From Pseudomonas phenolilytica (GTDB taxonomy: Bacteria; Pseudomonadota; Gammaproteobacteria; Pseudomonadales; Pseudomonadaceae): DNA of 64,000 nt. Of the stretch, positions 37,070 to 45,568 are shown piece after piece. The first letter of the stretch is position 1; every line of letters begins with the position of its first letter. The stretch lies in assembly GCF_021432765.1 (NCBI RefSeq), contig NZ_CP058908.1, forward strand, positions 1,690,001-1,754,000. Reading direction: 5' to 3'. A program made the position numbers and the translations under genes. The notes under the pieces are model-generated. The model saw only the letters and a program-made list of their open reading frames with translations, made no database searches and was not told where the DNA came from.

Positions 37070-37774
37070 ATGGAACGCCGCGGTACGCTGAAAAGCTGGA
37101 ACGATCTCAAGGGCTTCGGCTTTATCCGCCCGGAGCAGGGCGGCGAAGATGTGTTCGCGCACATCAGCGTGGTACATGGCGAGCGCCGCCCGCTGGTGGG
37201 CGATCGGGTGCTCTATGTGGCGGGACGCGACACGCAGGGGCGGCTGCGTGCCGAGCATCTGCGGCTGGATGCGCCGCTGGCGCTGGACCAGCCGAAGATC
37301 CGCCAGCGCCCAGCTGGTGATTCGCGCCCGGCCAGGCCGCGCGCGCCGGCTCGCACGCCGCGCCAGGCTGGCTCCGGCGCCATCCGGCATTTGCCGGCCA
37401 AGCTGTTGCTGTTCGCGCTGCTGTGCCTGTTGCCGCTGGTTGGCGGCCTGTACCGGCTCGGTTCGCCATTGCCCTTGCTGATCTACCTGGGCGCCAGCCT
37501 GCTGACCTTCCTGCTCTACTGGCGTGACAAGCACAGTGCGCTGAAGCAACGCTGGCGCACGCCGGAAACCACCCTGCACCTGTTCGAACTGGCCGGCGGC
37601 TGGCCGGGGGCGTTGCTGGCGCAGCAGGCGTTTCGCCACAAGACACGCAAGCCGAGCTATCAGGCAGCGTTCTGGCTGATCGTGATGGTGCACCAGGCGC
37701 TGTGGATCGACCTGCTGTTCGTCGGCAGCGGCTTCACCCGCGAGCGGCTGGACTGGCTGCTGCGTCTGCTCTGA
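37070..37774 (+). CDS. Cold-shock domain fused to DUF1294 membrane domain
   Basis: A 234-residue fusion. The N-terminal OB-fold cold-shock domain (1-70) has both RNA-binding motifs, KGFGFI (14-19) and VFAHIS (28-33). A proline/arginine-rich linker (about 80-108) leads to a membrane domain with three to four helices of DUF1294 type, ending with the conserved ETTLHLFELAGGWPGALLAQQ and a KTRKPSYQAAFW segment. The architecture is common in proteobacteria but unstudied; it would tether an RNA-binding domain to the inner membrane. It ends at a strong bidirectional terminator. Confidence 0.9.
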   Translation: MERRGTLKSWNDLKGFGFIRPEQGGEDVFAHISVVHGERRPLVGDRVLYVAGRDTQGRLRAEHLRLDAPLALDQPKIRQRPAGDSRPARPRAPARTPRQAGSGAIRHLPAKLLLFALLCLLPLVGGLYRLGSPLPLLIYLGASLLTFLLYWRDKHSALKQRWRTPETTLHLFELAGGWPGALLAQQAFRHKTRKPSYQAAFWLIVMVHQALWIDLLFVGSGFTRERLDWLLRLL

Positions 37775-37779
37775 AACAC

Positions 37780-37812
37780 AAAAGCCCGGTAGGTGCCGGG
37801 CTTGGTTGTTGC
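37780..37812. terminator. Bidirectional rho-independent terminator
   Basis: AAGCCCGG and CCGGGCTT form an 8-bp stem with a six-base loop between two convergent genes; an A-rich flank on the left and GGTTGTTG on the right let it act in both directions. Confidence 0.8.
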
Positions 37813-37822
37813 GCGCGAGGAG

Positions 37823-38167
37823 TCAGACCTTGCGGACGAACTCGGACTTGAGCTTCATCGCGCCGATGCCGTCGATCTTGCAGTCGATGTCGTGGTCGCC
37901 GTCGCACAGGCGGATGTTCTTCACCTTGGTGCCGACCTTGACCACCAGCGACGAGCCCTTGACCTTGAGGTCCTTGATCACGGTGACGGTGTCGCCGTCC
38001 TGCAGGGTGTTGCCGACCGAATCCTTGATCACCTTGTCGCCGTCACCGCTATCGGCCGCGCTTTCGGTGGCGCTCCACTCGTGGGCGCACTCGGGGCAGA
38101 CCAGCATCTGGCCGTCCTCGTAGGTGTATTCGGAGTTGCATTTGGGGCAGGGCGGCAGAGTGCTCAC
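37823..38167 (-). CDS. yjdM: Zinc-ribbon protein YjdM (PhnA-type)
   Basis: A 114-residue protein of the family misnamed PhnA. The N-terminal zinc ribbon uses C7, C10, C24 and C27 (CPKC and CPEC); the C-terminal domain (about 45-114) is an SH3-like beta barrel with [17 protein letters not shown] and the conserved end [11 protein letters not shown]. It is not a phosphonate hydrolase; the function is unknown, although it is highly conserved. The start is GTG. It converges with the cold-shock fusion gene across the terminator. Confidence 0.93.
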   Translation of the reverse strand: MSTLPPCPKCNSEYTYEDGQMLVCPECAHEWSATESAADSGDGDKVIKDSVGNTLQDGDTVTVIKDLKVKGSSLVVKVGTKVKNIRLCDGDHDIDCKIDGIGAMKLKSEFVRKV

Positions 38168-38266
38168 GGCAGATCCTCACGGGCTGATGGCAGAAAGCCG
38201 CGCATTGTATAAGGTTTTGCCGGATCGTGCGGCGAGCGGGCCAGCGGCCCGCTGCGGGAGGACGGT

Positions 38267-38770
38267 TTACTGCACTGCGGCGAGGCGCTCGTTGCCGGTG
38301 CGCAGGTCCTGATAGCGCTGCTCCAGTTCGCGGCGAATCTCGCGGCGCTGGTAGGCCTGGGCGAAGCGGCGGCGCTGCTCGGGCGTCTTCGGGTTCAGCG
38401 GCGGCACCGGCACCGGCTTGCCGTCCTCGCCGAGGGCGACCATCGTGAAGAAGCAGCTGTTGGTGTGCCGCACGGCCTTGCCGCGAATGTCTTCGGTGAC
38501 GACCTTGATGCCGATTTCCATCGACGTGGTGCCGGTGTAGTTCACCGAGGCGAGGAAGGTCACCAATTCGCCGACATGCACCGGCTGGCGAAACACCACC
38601 TGGTCCACCGACAGGGTCACCACGTACTGCCCGGCGTAGCGGCTGGCGCAGGCATAGGCCACTTCGTCGAGATACTTGAGCAGCGTGCCGCCATGGACGT
38701 TGCCAGAGAAGTTGGCCTTATCCGGTGTCATCAGAACGGTCATGGTCAGTTCTGCATGTGCGTCTGGCAT
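38267..38770 (-). CDS. Acyl-CoA thioesterase (hotdog fold)
   Basis: A 167-residue hotdog thioesterase. It shows NVHGGTLLKYLDEVAYACASRY, the segment with the family's N/D active-site position, followed by VDQVVFRQPVHVGE; the positively charged tail (RRRFAQAYQRREIRREL) is typical of the hexameric acyl-CoA hydrolase group. It should hydrolyse acyl-CoA thioesters in the cytoplasm; chain-length preference is unknown. AGGAG precedes the ATG. No operon partner; upstream lies a 326-base gap. Confidence 0.9.
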   Translation of the reverse strand: MPDAHAELTMTVLMTPDKANFSGNVHGGTLLKYLDEVAYACASRYAGQYVVTLSVDQVVFRQPVHVGELVTFLASVNYTGTTSMEIGIKVVTEDIRGKAVRHTNSCFFTMVALGEDGKPVPVPPLNPKTPEQRRRFAQAYQRREIRRELEQRYQDLRTGNERLAAVQ

Positions 38771-39096
38771 GGGCTTGCGGCTCCTGGTGTTCTAGGGGGC
38801 TGCTACTTTAGTCGAACGCCGCCGTCCTGTGTGTGGCATTTTTGTATCGGTTTCATCTTTTTTTTCGATCGTCAATGCGGCGCAGGCGCGCAGCAGCGGA
38901 ATCTGGCGAATCCGAGGGGGTAAGCGGCGCCTTTGCCTTGCCTGTACCGGCAATTTGTGAGCGCCGTCGCAAAAGTCCGGCGGCCGCGCTGCCAGCGAAG
39001 CGCTTTTGTTGATTTGTGCCGGGGTTGCGCGTGGGGCGCGCTTCTATAGTCGGCCACCCCGCAACGCCCTTCGGCCCTCTCGGTAACGGATGCCCC
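38771..39096. other. Intergenic region between divergent thioesterase and cytochrome genes
   Basis: This 326-base gap contains the two divergent promoters and an unusual T-tract (TTTTTTTT around 38860). Short frames in it have no ribosome site. I see no tRNA, riboswitch or FNR-type dyad. Confidence 0.5.
39022..39050 (+). promoter_or_regulatory. Putative promoter of the cytochrome c4-like gene
   Basis: TATAGT as -10 lies 46 bases before the ATG, with GGGTTG at 17-base spacing as a weak -35. Confidence 0.4.
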
Positions 39097-39777
39097 ATGC
39101 GCCTTCTTGCACTCGTTCTGCTCAGCTGCCTTGCCACGTCCGCCCACGCCAGTGACGAGGCGATGAAACGCTTCAGCTACCTGATGGCCGACGACACGCG
39201 GCGAGAGCAGGCCTACACCGCAGGTAAGGAACGTGCGCTGTTCTGCAGCTACTGCCACGGCGAGACGGGCAACAGCAAGCGCGCGCACATTCCCAACCTG
39301 GCGGCGCAGAATCCGCTGTACCTGTTCCAGGCGTTCGAGAAGTTCGCCAGCGGCCAGCGCACCGACTTCGTCATGTCCAAGCTGGCGGAGAACCTGACGC
39401 TGGAGGATCGCGTCAACGTCGCGGTGTACTTCAGCCAGCAGAAGGTCAACCCGCCGACTGCCGCCGCCAACGAACCGCTGCGCGCGCGCGGCGAGGCGCT
39501 GTTCAAGACCACCTGCACCGGCTGCCACGGCGTGCATGCCGAGGGTATGGAAACCATGCCGCGGCTGGCCGGCCAGCCTGACGAGTATCTGCGCAAGGCG
39601 CTGACGCGCTTTCGCGACAACGATCCCAGCCGCGCCGGCTCGGTGATGATGCCGATCGCCGGCAAGCTGTCACCGGCCGATATCGGCGCGCTCGCCGCCT
39701 ACCTGTCGCAGCTGCAGCTCAAGCCGGCCGAGGAGCTGGCCGCGGCCGCGCGCCTGCGCGAGATCGCCGCTCACTGA
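39097..39777 (+). CDS. Diheme c-type cytochrome (cytochrome c4-like)
   Basis: A 226-residue exported protein with a signal peptide (1-18) and two heme-binding motifs, CSYCH (50-54) and CTGCH (140-144), each followed by a methionine-bearing segment. The two-domain layout matches cytochrome c4, a periplasmic donor to terminal oxidases. The first domain is longer before its CxxCH than usual (a helical stretch MKRFSYLMADDTRREQAY). Its last seven bases overlap the end of the convergent cytosine deaminase gene. Confidence 0.9.
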   Translation: MRLLALVLLSCLATSAHASDEAMKRFSYLMADDTRREQAYTAGKERALFCSYCHGETGNSKRAHIPNLAAQNPLYLFQAFEKFASGQRTDFVMSKLAENLTLEDRVNVAVYFSQQKVNPPTAAANEPLRARGEALFKTTCTGCHGVHAEGMETMPRLAGQPDEYLRKALTRFRDNDPSRAGSVMMPIAGKLSPADIGALAAYLSQLQLKPAEELAAAARLREIAAH

Positions 39778-41006
39778 CGCTCGATGCGCGCCGGATGGCG
39801 GCGCATCAGTACCTTGCCGTTACGCACCGAAACCAGCGCCTGGCCCTGGCTGCGCAGCAGCTCGTAGTCGTCCGGCGCGGAGAGAATCAGCAGGTTCGCC
39901 GGCCGTCCCGCTTCCAGCCCGTAGCGCTCGCCGAGGTTCAGTGTGCGCGCGCTGTTGTCCGTGACCAGGTCCAGGCAGCGTTGCAGGTCCGCGTAGCCGA
40001 GCATGTGGCAGATGTGCAGCCCGGCATCGAGGATGCGCAGGATGTTGCCGTTGCCCAGCGGATACCAGGGATCGACGATCGAATCCTGACCGAAGCAGAC
40101 ATTCAGCCCGGCGCGATCCAGCTCGGCGACGCGGGTCAGGCCGCGGCGCTTGGGGAACGTATCGAAGCGGCCCTGCAGATGGATGCTCTCGGTCGGGCAG
40201 GAGACGAAGTTGATGCCGCTCTGCTTGAGCAGGCGGAACAGCTTGGAACAGTAGGCGTTGTCGTAGGAGCCCATCGCCGTGGTGTGGCTGGCGGTGACGC
40301 GCGCGCCCATGCCGCGCACGCGTGCCTGCTCGGCCAGCACCTCGAGAAAGCGTGAGTGCGGGTCGTCGGTCTCGTCGCAGTGCACGTCCACCAGGCAGCC
40401 GGTGCGTTCGGCCAAGTCCATGAGAAATCCGATCGAGCTGACGCCCTGTTCGCGGGTGCTCTCGAAGTGCGGGATGCCGCCGACCACATCGGCGCCCAGC
40501 GCTACCGCCTCGGCCATCAGCTCGCGGCCGCCGCTGAACGACTCGATGCCCTCCTGCGGGAACGCGACGATCTGCAGGTCGATCAGGTGGCGGGTTTCCT
40601 CGCGCACCTCGAGCATGGATTTCAGCGCCGACAGCGTCGGGTCGGTGACATCGACGTGGGTGCGCACGTGCTGGATGCCGTGCTCGACCAGCATATCGAT
40701 AGTCTTCTTGGCGCGCGTCTTGGTGTCTTCGTGGGTCACCTGCGCCTTGCGTTCGCTCCAGCGCTCGATGCCCTCGAACAGCGTGCCGCTCATGTTCCAG
40801 GCCGGCTCGCCGGCGGTGAGCGTGGCGTCCAGATGAATATGCGGCTCGACGAACGGCGGCACCACCAGGTTACTGGCGGCGTCGAGGTCGCCCGGGCCGG
40901 CCTCGGCCGGCGCCTGCTGCACTGTGATGGCGGCGATGCGCGAGCCGTCCAGTTCGATGCGCTGCAGGCCTTCGCGGCCACGCAGGCGGGCATTGACGAT
41001 GTTCAT
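39771..41006 (-). CDS. codA: Cytosine deaminase
   Basis: A 411-residue amidohydrolase converting cytosine to uracil. Metal and catalytic residues are apparent in PHIHLDATLTAGEPAWN, HVDVTDPTL, VDVHCDETDD, SHTTAM and FGQDSIVDPWYPLGNGN, all CodA signatures. It lacks a neighbouring codB permease. AAGGAG before the MNIVNARL start decides that start over a longer frame. The gap of 144 bases to the upstream PhyH-type gene leaves open whether it is transcribed with it. Confidence 0.95.
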   Translation of the reverse strand: MNIVNARLRGREGLQRIELDGSRIAAITVQQAPAEAGPGDLDAASNLVVPPFVEPHIHLDATLTAGEPAWNMSGTLFEGIERWSERKAQVTHEDTKTRAKKTIDMLVEHGIQHVRTHVDVTDPTLSALKSMLEVREETRHLIDLQIVAFPQEGIESFSGGRELMAEAVALGADVVGGIPHFESTREQGVSSIGFLMDLAERTGCLVDVHCDETDDPHSRFLEVLAEQARVRGMGARVTASHTTAMGSYDNAYCSKLFRLLKQSGINFVSCPTESIHLQGRFDTFPKRRGLTRVAELDRAGLNVCFGQDSIVDPWYPLGNGNILRILDAGLHICHMLGYADLQRCLDLVTDNSARTLNLGERYGLEAGRPANLLILSAPDDYELLRSQGQALVSVRNGKVLMRRHPARIERQ

Positions 41007-41150
41007 CGCGACTCCTTCGTTGCGGTGGTTTCGGGCGCGGCGCGCCACCTGGCAGGGACTATATCGCCTGTGCGGCATTCGCGTGGCATCGGGGCCGAAC
41101 GTCAGGGAGCGTCCGGCGCGTAACCCGCAGCAGGCTCGCCGAGTGCCCGC

Positions 41151-41912
41151 TCAATCGTATTCGGCAGGCTCGTGCTCGCCCAGCAGGCGCCGCTGGCGCG
41201 GCGTGGCGGCGGCCAGCACGGCGGGGTTGAAGGTGAACTGCAGGTACGGCGAGAACTTCTGCGCGACCATCCGCCGGCCATAGTGGATCTGCAGCAGGTA
41301 ACGGCTGCGATCCGGTGTGCGGTTGCGGCTGCCCGCATGCCAGAGGTCGCTACGGAAGAACAGCACATCGCCGGCCCGGCACAGCACCGGCTCGGCCGCG
41401 CGTCCCTGCCAGGTGGTTTCGCCGGGGCATGGCTTGCGCCCGGCGTGGTGGCTGCCGGCGATCACCAGCGTCGGGCAGAGGTTGGCGTCGATGTCGTCCA
41501 GGTACAGATGCGCGGTACAGATCTGCATCGGCAGCTCGAGCGCCGGATCGGCCAGCAGCTGCGGTGGCAGCTCCATCGGCAGATAGTCGATGTGCAGTTC
41601 GCCGCCGATGAAACCCGGGCGGCTGCGCCAGGCGGTCTGGCCAATGATGTGGCAGTCCGTGCCGAGTGCCGCTTCGGCCAGCTCGATGACGCCCGGCAGG
41701 TCGAGAAAGCGCAGCCAGAACGGCGCGCGGTTGAACACGCAGGTGTAGTGATCGTCCACCAGCCCCTGATAATCCAGGCCGATCGGCGTCAGCCGGTCGA
41801 TGGCCTCGCGCAGCGCGGCGATGCCGGCCGCGTCGAGCACGCCGGGCAGCAGCACGAAGCCCTCGCGGTGCATGGCGGCGAGTCGTGCGGCGGTGAGGGT
41901 GGTCGCGGTCAT
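41151..41912 (-). CDS. Phytanoyl-CoA dioxygenase (PhyH)-family protein
   Basis: A 253-residue Fe(II)/2-oxoglutarate-dependent oxygenase. The iron facial triad reads H107-x-D109 (ELHIDYLP) and H192 (LWHAGSRN), with R196 placed to bind 2-oxoglutarate. Bacterial members hydroxylate fatty acyl groups, amino acids or natural products; the substrate here is unknown. It follows the histidine kinase gene by only 39 bases on the same strand, so it is probably the last gene of the TH/ligase/oxidase/kinase transcript and may be a tailoring enzyme of that pathway. Confidence 0.88.
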   Translation of the reverse strand: MTATTLTAARLAAMHREGFVLLPGVLDAAGIAALREAIDRLTPIGLDYQGLVDDHYTCVFNRAPFWLRFLDLPGVIELAEAALGTDCHIIGQTAWRSRPGFIGGELHIDYLPMELPPQLLADPALELPMQICTAHLYLDDIDANLCPTLVIAGSHHAGRKPCPGETTWQGRAAEPVLCRAGDVLFFRSDLWHAGSRNRTPDRSRYLLQIHYGRRMVAQKFSPYLQFTFNPAVLAAATPRQRRLLGEHEPAEYD

Positions 41913-41951
41913 GCGCGTGCGCCTCGCAACGGTCGGTTTGCCATCTGGCGC

Positions 41952-43373
41952 CTAGCGGCCGCGCGGGAAGCGTACCCGCACGCACAGACCGCCCAGCGAT
42001 GAATCCAGCAGTTCCACCGTCGCGCCATGCAGTTCGGCAATGCGCGCGACGATTGACAGGCCCAGCCCGGCGCCTTCGCCGTCGCCGAGGCGCACGAAGC
42101 GCTCGAACAGCTGTTCGCGCAGTTCGGCGGCGACTCCCGGGCCGCTGTCGGCGACATCCAGATTCAGTGCATCGGCGCTGGCGTGCAGGCGCACTTCGAT
42201 GCGCCCCTGGTGCGGGGTGTACTGCAGCGCGTTGCCCAGCAGGTTCTGCAGCAGCGTGACCAGGCTCGCGGCATCGCCGTGCAGCTGCAGATCGGCGTGT
42301 TCGTCGACCTCCAGCGCCAGTTCCTGTTCGCGCGCCAGGGCCAGCGGTGTCAGCTCGGCAAGGGTTTCGCGCGCCAGTACGCCGAGGTCGAGTGGTACCA
42401 GCCGCAGCTGTTGGGCGCTGGGTTCCAGACGGGCGAGGGTCAGCAGCTGGGCGACCACGCGGGTGGTACGGTCGACGCCGGCGAGCAGCTGTTCCAGCGC
42501 TTCCTCGCGGTCGCGCGGGCTGCTGGCCTGCTGGGCGTTCTGCGCGTGAATGCGCAGCACCGCCAGCGGCGTGCGCAGCTCGTGGGCGGCGTCGGCGATG
42601 AAGCGCTTTTCCCGCTCCAGCAGCTGGTTGACCTGTTGCAGCAGGCGGTTGAGCGAGGCGGCCACCGGCTCCAGTTCCTGCGGCAGCGGTGCCAGCAGCA
42701 GCGGGGCGAGGTTGTCCGGCGCGCGATCCTTCAGCAGCCGCGCCATGTGCGCCAGCGGCCGCAGGCCCCAGCCCACTGCCAGCCAGATCAGCAGCGCCAG
42801 CAACGGCAGGCCGACCAGGTCGGGCAGCAGGCTGCGCCGGGCGATCTTCTCGACCAGTTCGCCGCGCACGTCTTCGCGTTCGCTGACCAGGATCCACAGC
42901 GCGTCCTGCGGGTCTTCCAGCAGGAACAGCCGCCAGTCGCGGCCATCGAGCACCACATCGTGATAGCCACCGGACAGGCCGGCGAACGGTGCCGGCGAGC
43001 TGCCCGTCGCACCGAGCAGCTGCTGCAGGGCGCCTTCCGGGGCGCCGGCCGATTGCAGCACGGTACTGCCGTCGGCGGCGTAGACCTGCAAACCCAGCTT
43101 GGTCTCGTAGTCATGCCCCGGCACGCCCTGATCGCGCCGGGCATTCACCGCGGCGTCCAGTGCCTGCTGCAGGGCGCGGCGGGTCTGCTGGTCCATGTCG
43201 CGCGCCATCAGCCCCTGCACCAACCGCGCGCTCTGCGCCAGCTGGGCGTCGAACAGCTCCTCGGTTTCGTGGCGGGCGTCGCGGTAGCTCTGCCAGGAGA
43301 TCAGGCTCAGCGAAACCAGCAGGGTGCCGAGCAGCAGCGCCAGGGTGCGTTGGCGGATCGAGCGCTTCAGCAT
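41952..43373 (-). CDS. Two-component sensor histidine kinase (QseC/PmrB-like)
   Basis: A 473-residue inner-membrane kinase: TM1 (10-27), a periplasmic sensor (about 30-182), TM2 (184-204), HAMP-like linker, the dimerisation helix with phospho-acceptor H264 (ADAAHELRTPLAVL), and the ATPase domain with NLLGNALQYTP, DSGPGV and GAGLGLSIVARI. The layout is that of QseC/PmrB. The signal is unknown. Its start overlaps the end of the response-regulator gene by seven bases. Confidence 0.93.
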   Translation of the reverse strand: MLKRSIRQRTLALLLGTLLVSLSLISWQSYRDARHETEELFDAQLAQSARLVQGLMARDMDQQTRRALQQALDAAVNARRDQGVPGHDYETKLGLQVYAADGSTVLQSAGAPEGALQQLLGATGSSPAPFAGLSGGYHDVVLDGRDWRLFLLEDPQDALWILVSEREDVRGELVEKIARRSLLPDLVGLPLLALLIWLAVGWGLRPLAHMARLLKDRAPDNLAPLLLAPLPQELEPVAASLNRLLQQVNQLLEREKRFIADAAHELRTPLAVLRIHAQNAQQASSPRDREEALEQLLAGVDRTTRVVAQLLTLARLEPSAQQLRLVPLDLGVLARETLAELTPLALAREQELALEVDEHADLQLHGDAASLVTLLQNLLGNALQYTPHQGRIEVRLHASADALNLDVADSGPGVAAELREQLFERFVRLGDGEGAGLGLSIVARIAELHGATVELLDSSLGGLCVRVRFPRGR

Positions 43374-44026
43374 TTGTCCACCAGATAGCCGACGCCGCGC
43401 ACGGTGCGGATCAGCTCGGGGAAGAACTTCTTGCGCAGGTGGTGGATATGCACCTCCAGCGCGTTGCTTTCGATGTCCTCATCCCAGCCGTAGAGCGCCT
43501 GTTGCAGGCGATCACGGGTCAGCACGCGGCCGGGCTGGGCGAGCAGTTCGTGCAACAGGACGAATTCCTTGCGCGGCAGGCTGACCGGCGCGCCCTGGTA
43601 GCTGACCTGCTGGTTGACCGGATCGAGCTGGATGCCGCGGTATTCCAGGGTCGGTTCCGGGCGGTTGAAGCTGCGTCGGAGCAGGGCGCGCAGGCGCGCC
43701 TTGAGTTCGGCGACGTCGAATGGCTTGACCAGGTAGTCGTCGGCGCCGGCGTCCAGCCCGGCGATGCGATCGCCGGTGGCGTCGCGCGCGGTGAGCACCA
43801 GCACCGGTACCGGGTTGCCCGCGGCGCGCAGGCGCTTGAGCACTTCCAGGCCGTCGAGCCGCGGCAGGCCGAGGTCGAGGATGGCCAGCTCGAAGCTCTC
43901 GTGGCTCAGCGCATGCAGCGCGCTGGCGCCGTCCTGCAGCCAGTCGACGGTGTAGCCCTCGGGCTTGAGCGCGGTGCGGATGCCCTCGCCGAGGGCGCGA
44001 TCGTCTTCCACCAGCAGAATGCGCAT
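43367..44026 (-). CDS. OmpR-family response regulator (QseB/PmrA-like)
   Basis: A 219-residue regulator with receiver domain (phospho-acceptor D51 in LAILDLGLPRLDG; switch lysine in DDYLVKPF) and a C-terminal winged helix (ALYGWDEDIESNALEVHIHHLRKK). That DNA-binding segment, with SNALEVHIHHLRKKF, is characteristic of QseB/PmrA, whose sites are direct TTAA-type repeats spaced 11 bases apart. Exactly such a repeat lies upstream of the thermostable-hemolysin-family gene that heads this transcript. AGGAA precedes the chosen ATG. Confidence 0.94.
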   Translation of the reverse strand: MRILLVEDDRALGEGIRTALKPEGYTVDWLQDGASALHALSHESFELAILDLGLPRLDGLEVLKRLRAAGNPVPVLVLTARDATGDRIAGLDAGADDYLVKPFDVAELKARLRALLRRSFNRPEPTLEYRGIQLDPVNQQVSYQGAPVSLPRKEFVLLHELLAQPGRVLTRDRLQQALYGWDEDIESNALEVHIHHLRKKFFPELIRTVRGVGYLVDKC

Positions 44027-44087
44027 GTCGTTCCTGTCGTCTTGAAGGGGCGCGGCGTTGCTGTGCATTCAACGCCGCCGCACCCGG

Positions 44088-44738
44088 TTATTCCAGCTTT
44101 TCCTTGACCTGCGCAAGCAGCGCACGGGCTTCGTCGCGGCGGCCGGCGTCGGCGACCTCGCGACCGGGGCGGGCGGGCGCGGCGAGTGCTTTCTCCAGCG
44201 CGGCACGCGCTTCGCCATAGCGCTTCTGGCGCAGCAGGAAATCGCCGTGGAAGTAGTTCGGGTCGATGCCGTTCGGGTTCAGCGCCAGCGCCTGCTGGAA
44301 CAGTGCTTCGGCCTTGTCCTCGTCACCGAAGCCGATCGGCCAGCCGGGTACCTGGTAGTAGAGGCTGGCCAGGCTGGTATAGGCCGAACCGTCGAGTGCC
44401 TGTGCGTCGAGTTCGATGGCTTTTTCCAGTTCCGCCTTGGCCTGCTTGACCAGGCCGAGCGCGCCGAGCCCGCCCTTGGCGCCGGCCCAGGTGCTGAGCA
44501 CGATGCCGTGCCAGATATGCAGCTCGGCGGCCTGCGGTTCGCCGACCACCGCGCGTTCGGCGTCCGCGGCGAGCTTGGCGAAGGCCGCTTCGCGCTGCGC
44601 CGCGGGCAGCTGGTAGTTGATCTCCGCCCAGCGCGTCTGGATCTGGCGTAGCGACGTTTCGCCGGCCGCGCTGAGGGCGAAGGAGGGTTGACTGGCCAGC
44701 GCCAGCAGGACGCTGCAAAGACCGAGCAGACGTTTCAT
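44088..44738 (-). CDS. Exported TPR-like protein
   Basis: A 216-residue protein with signal peptide (1-22) and helical repeats; the clearest TPR-like units are around residues 100-120 (KAELEKAIELDAQAL), 140-160 (KAEALFQQALALNPN) and 165-185 (YGEARAALEKALA). It contains WPIGFGDEDKAEALF, typical of a family of small periplasmic TPR proteins of unknown role. It probably acts as a periplasmic scaffold. Its start overlaps the SDR gene's stop (ATGA), tying it to the enzymes upstream, and the regulator gene follows after 61 bases. Confidence 0.85.
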   Translation of the reverse strand: MKRLLGLCSVLLALASQPSFALSAAGETSLRQIQTRWAEINYQLPAAQREAAFAKLAADAERAVVGEPQAAELHIWHGIVLSTWAGAKGGLGALGLVKQAKAELEKAIELDAQALDGSAYTSLASLYYQVPGWPIGFGDEDKAEALFQQALALNPNGIDPNYFHGDFLLRQKRYGEARAALEKALAAPARPGREVADAGRRDEARALLAQVKEKLE

Positions 44739-45568
44739 GGCTGTTCTCCGCGTGAGGTTGGGGGATTGGGTGCGGTCGCAGGTGTGCCGTGGGCGAAGCG
44801 CTTGATCACCGGCAACTGCTTGCGCAGCGCCTGGTCGACCATGCGTGGCAGCAGGCTGTTGAGGCGCACGAAGAGCTTTTCCGGCCAGCCGAGGTACAGC
44901 TCCTCGCGCTCGGCGACGATGGCGCGGACGATCTGCCGCGCCACGGCTTGCGGATCGTCCATGCCGACCTTCAGCGCATCGTTCATCGCCACCACGTCGG
45001 CGCTGTTCATCGCCGTGCGGGTGGCGCGCGGCGCGATGTAGAGCACCTTGACGTGGCTGTCGGCCAGCTCGCGGCGCAACGCCTCGGAGAAGCCGCGCAG
45101 GGCGAACTTGCTCGCGCAGTACGCGGCGAAGCCCGGATAGCCGATGGAGCCGAAGGTCGAGCCGAGGTTGACCAGCAGCGCCTGCGGTTGCTGGCGCAAC
45201 AGCGGCAGCAGCAGGTGGGTCAGCTGCAGCGTGGCGGTGACGTTGACGCCGATCAGCCGGGCGATGGCGTCCTCGTCCTGCTGTTCGAGCAGGCTGAACT
45301 GGTTGATCCCGGCGGCGTTGATCACGCAGTTGAGGCCGCCGAAGCGCCGCGCGGCATCCAGCACCAGATGCCGCCCGCTGCGCTGGGCGAGGTCCGCACA
45401 GGCCAGGCTGACCTGTTCCGGGTAGCGCTGGGCCAGCGTCTCCAGCGCCAGGCTGTCGCGACCGACCAGCAGCAGCCGCGCGCCGCCGGCGCAGAGCCGC
45501 TCGACCAGCACCTGGCCGATGCCGCCACTGGCGCCGGTGAGCAGGATGTGCGCGTCACGCAGTTGCAT
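44735..45568 (-). CDS. Short-chain dehydrogenase/reductase
   Basis: A 277-residue classical SDR. The NAD(P) loop is TGASGGIG (11-18); NAAG lies near 84-87; the catalytic triad is S137, Y150 and K154 (YCASK). The C-terminal extension after residue 220 (LYLGWPEKLFVRLNSLLPRMVDQAL) resembles membrane-associated SDRs acting on long-chain or lipid substrates. Its start overlaps the diiron oxidase gene's end by 14 bases, so both belong to one pathway. The substrate is unknown. Confidence 0.92.
   Translation of the reverse strand: MQLRDAHILLTGASGGIGQVLVERLCAGGARLLLVGRDSLALETLAQRYPEQVSLACADLAQRSGRHLVLDAARRFGGLNCVINAAGINQFSLLEQQDEDAIARLIGVNVTATLQLTHLLLPLLRQQPQALLVNLGSTFGSIGYPGFAAYCASKFALRGFSEALRRELADSHVKVLYIAPRATRTAMNSADVVAMNDALKVGMDDPQAVARQIVRAIVAEREELYLGWPEKLFVRLNSLLPRMVDQALRKQLPVIKRFAHGTPATAPNPPTSRGEQP

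Noticed and set aside
38771..39096. FNR/ANR (TTGAT-N4-ATCAA) site before the cytochrome c4-like gene
   Set aside because: No matching dyad was found, although a respiratory cytochrome might be expected to carry one.
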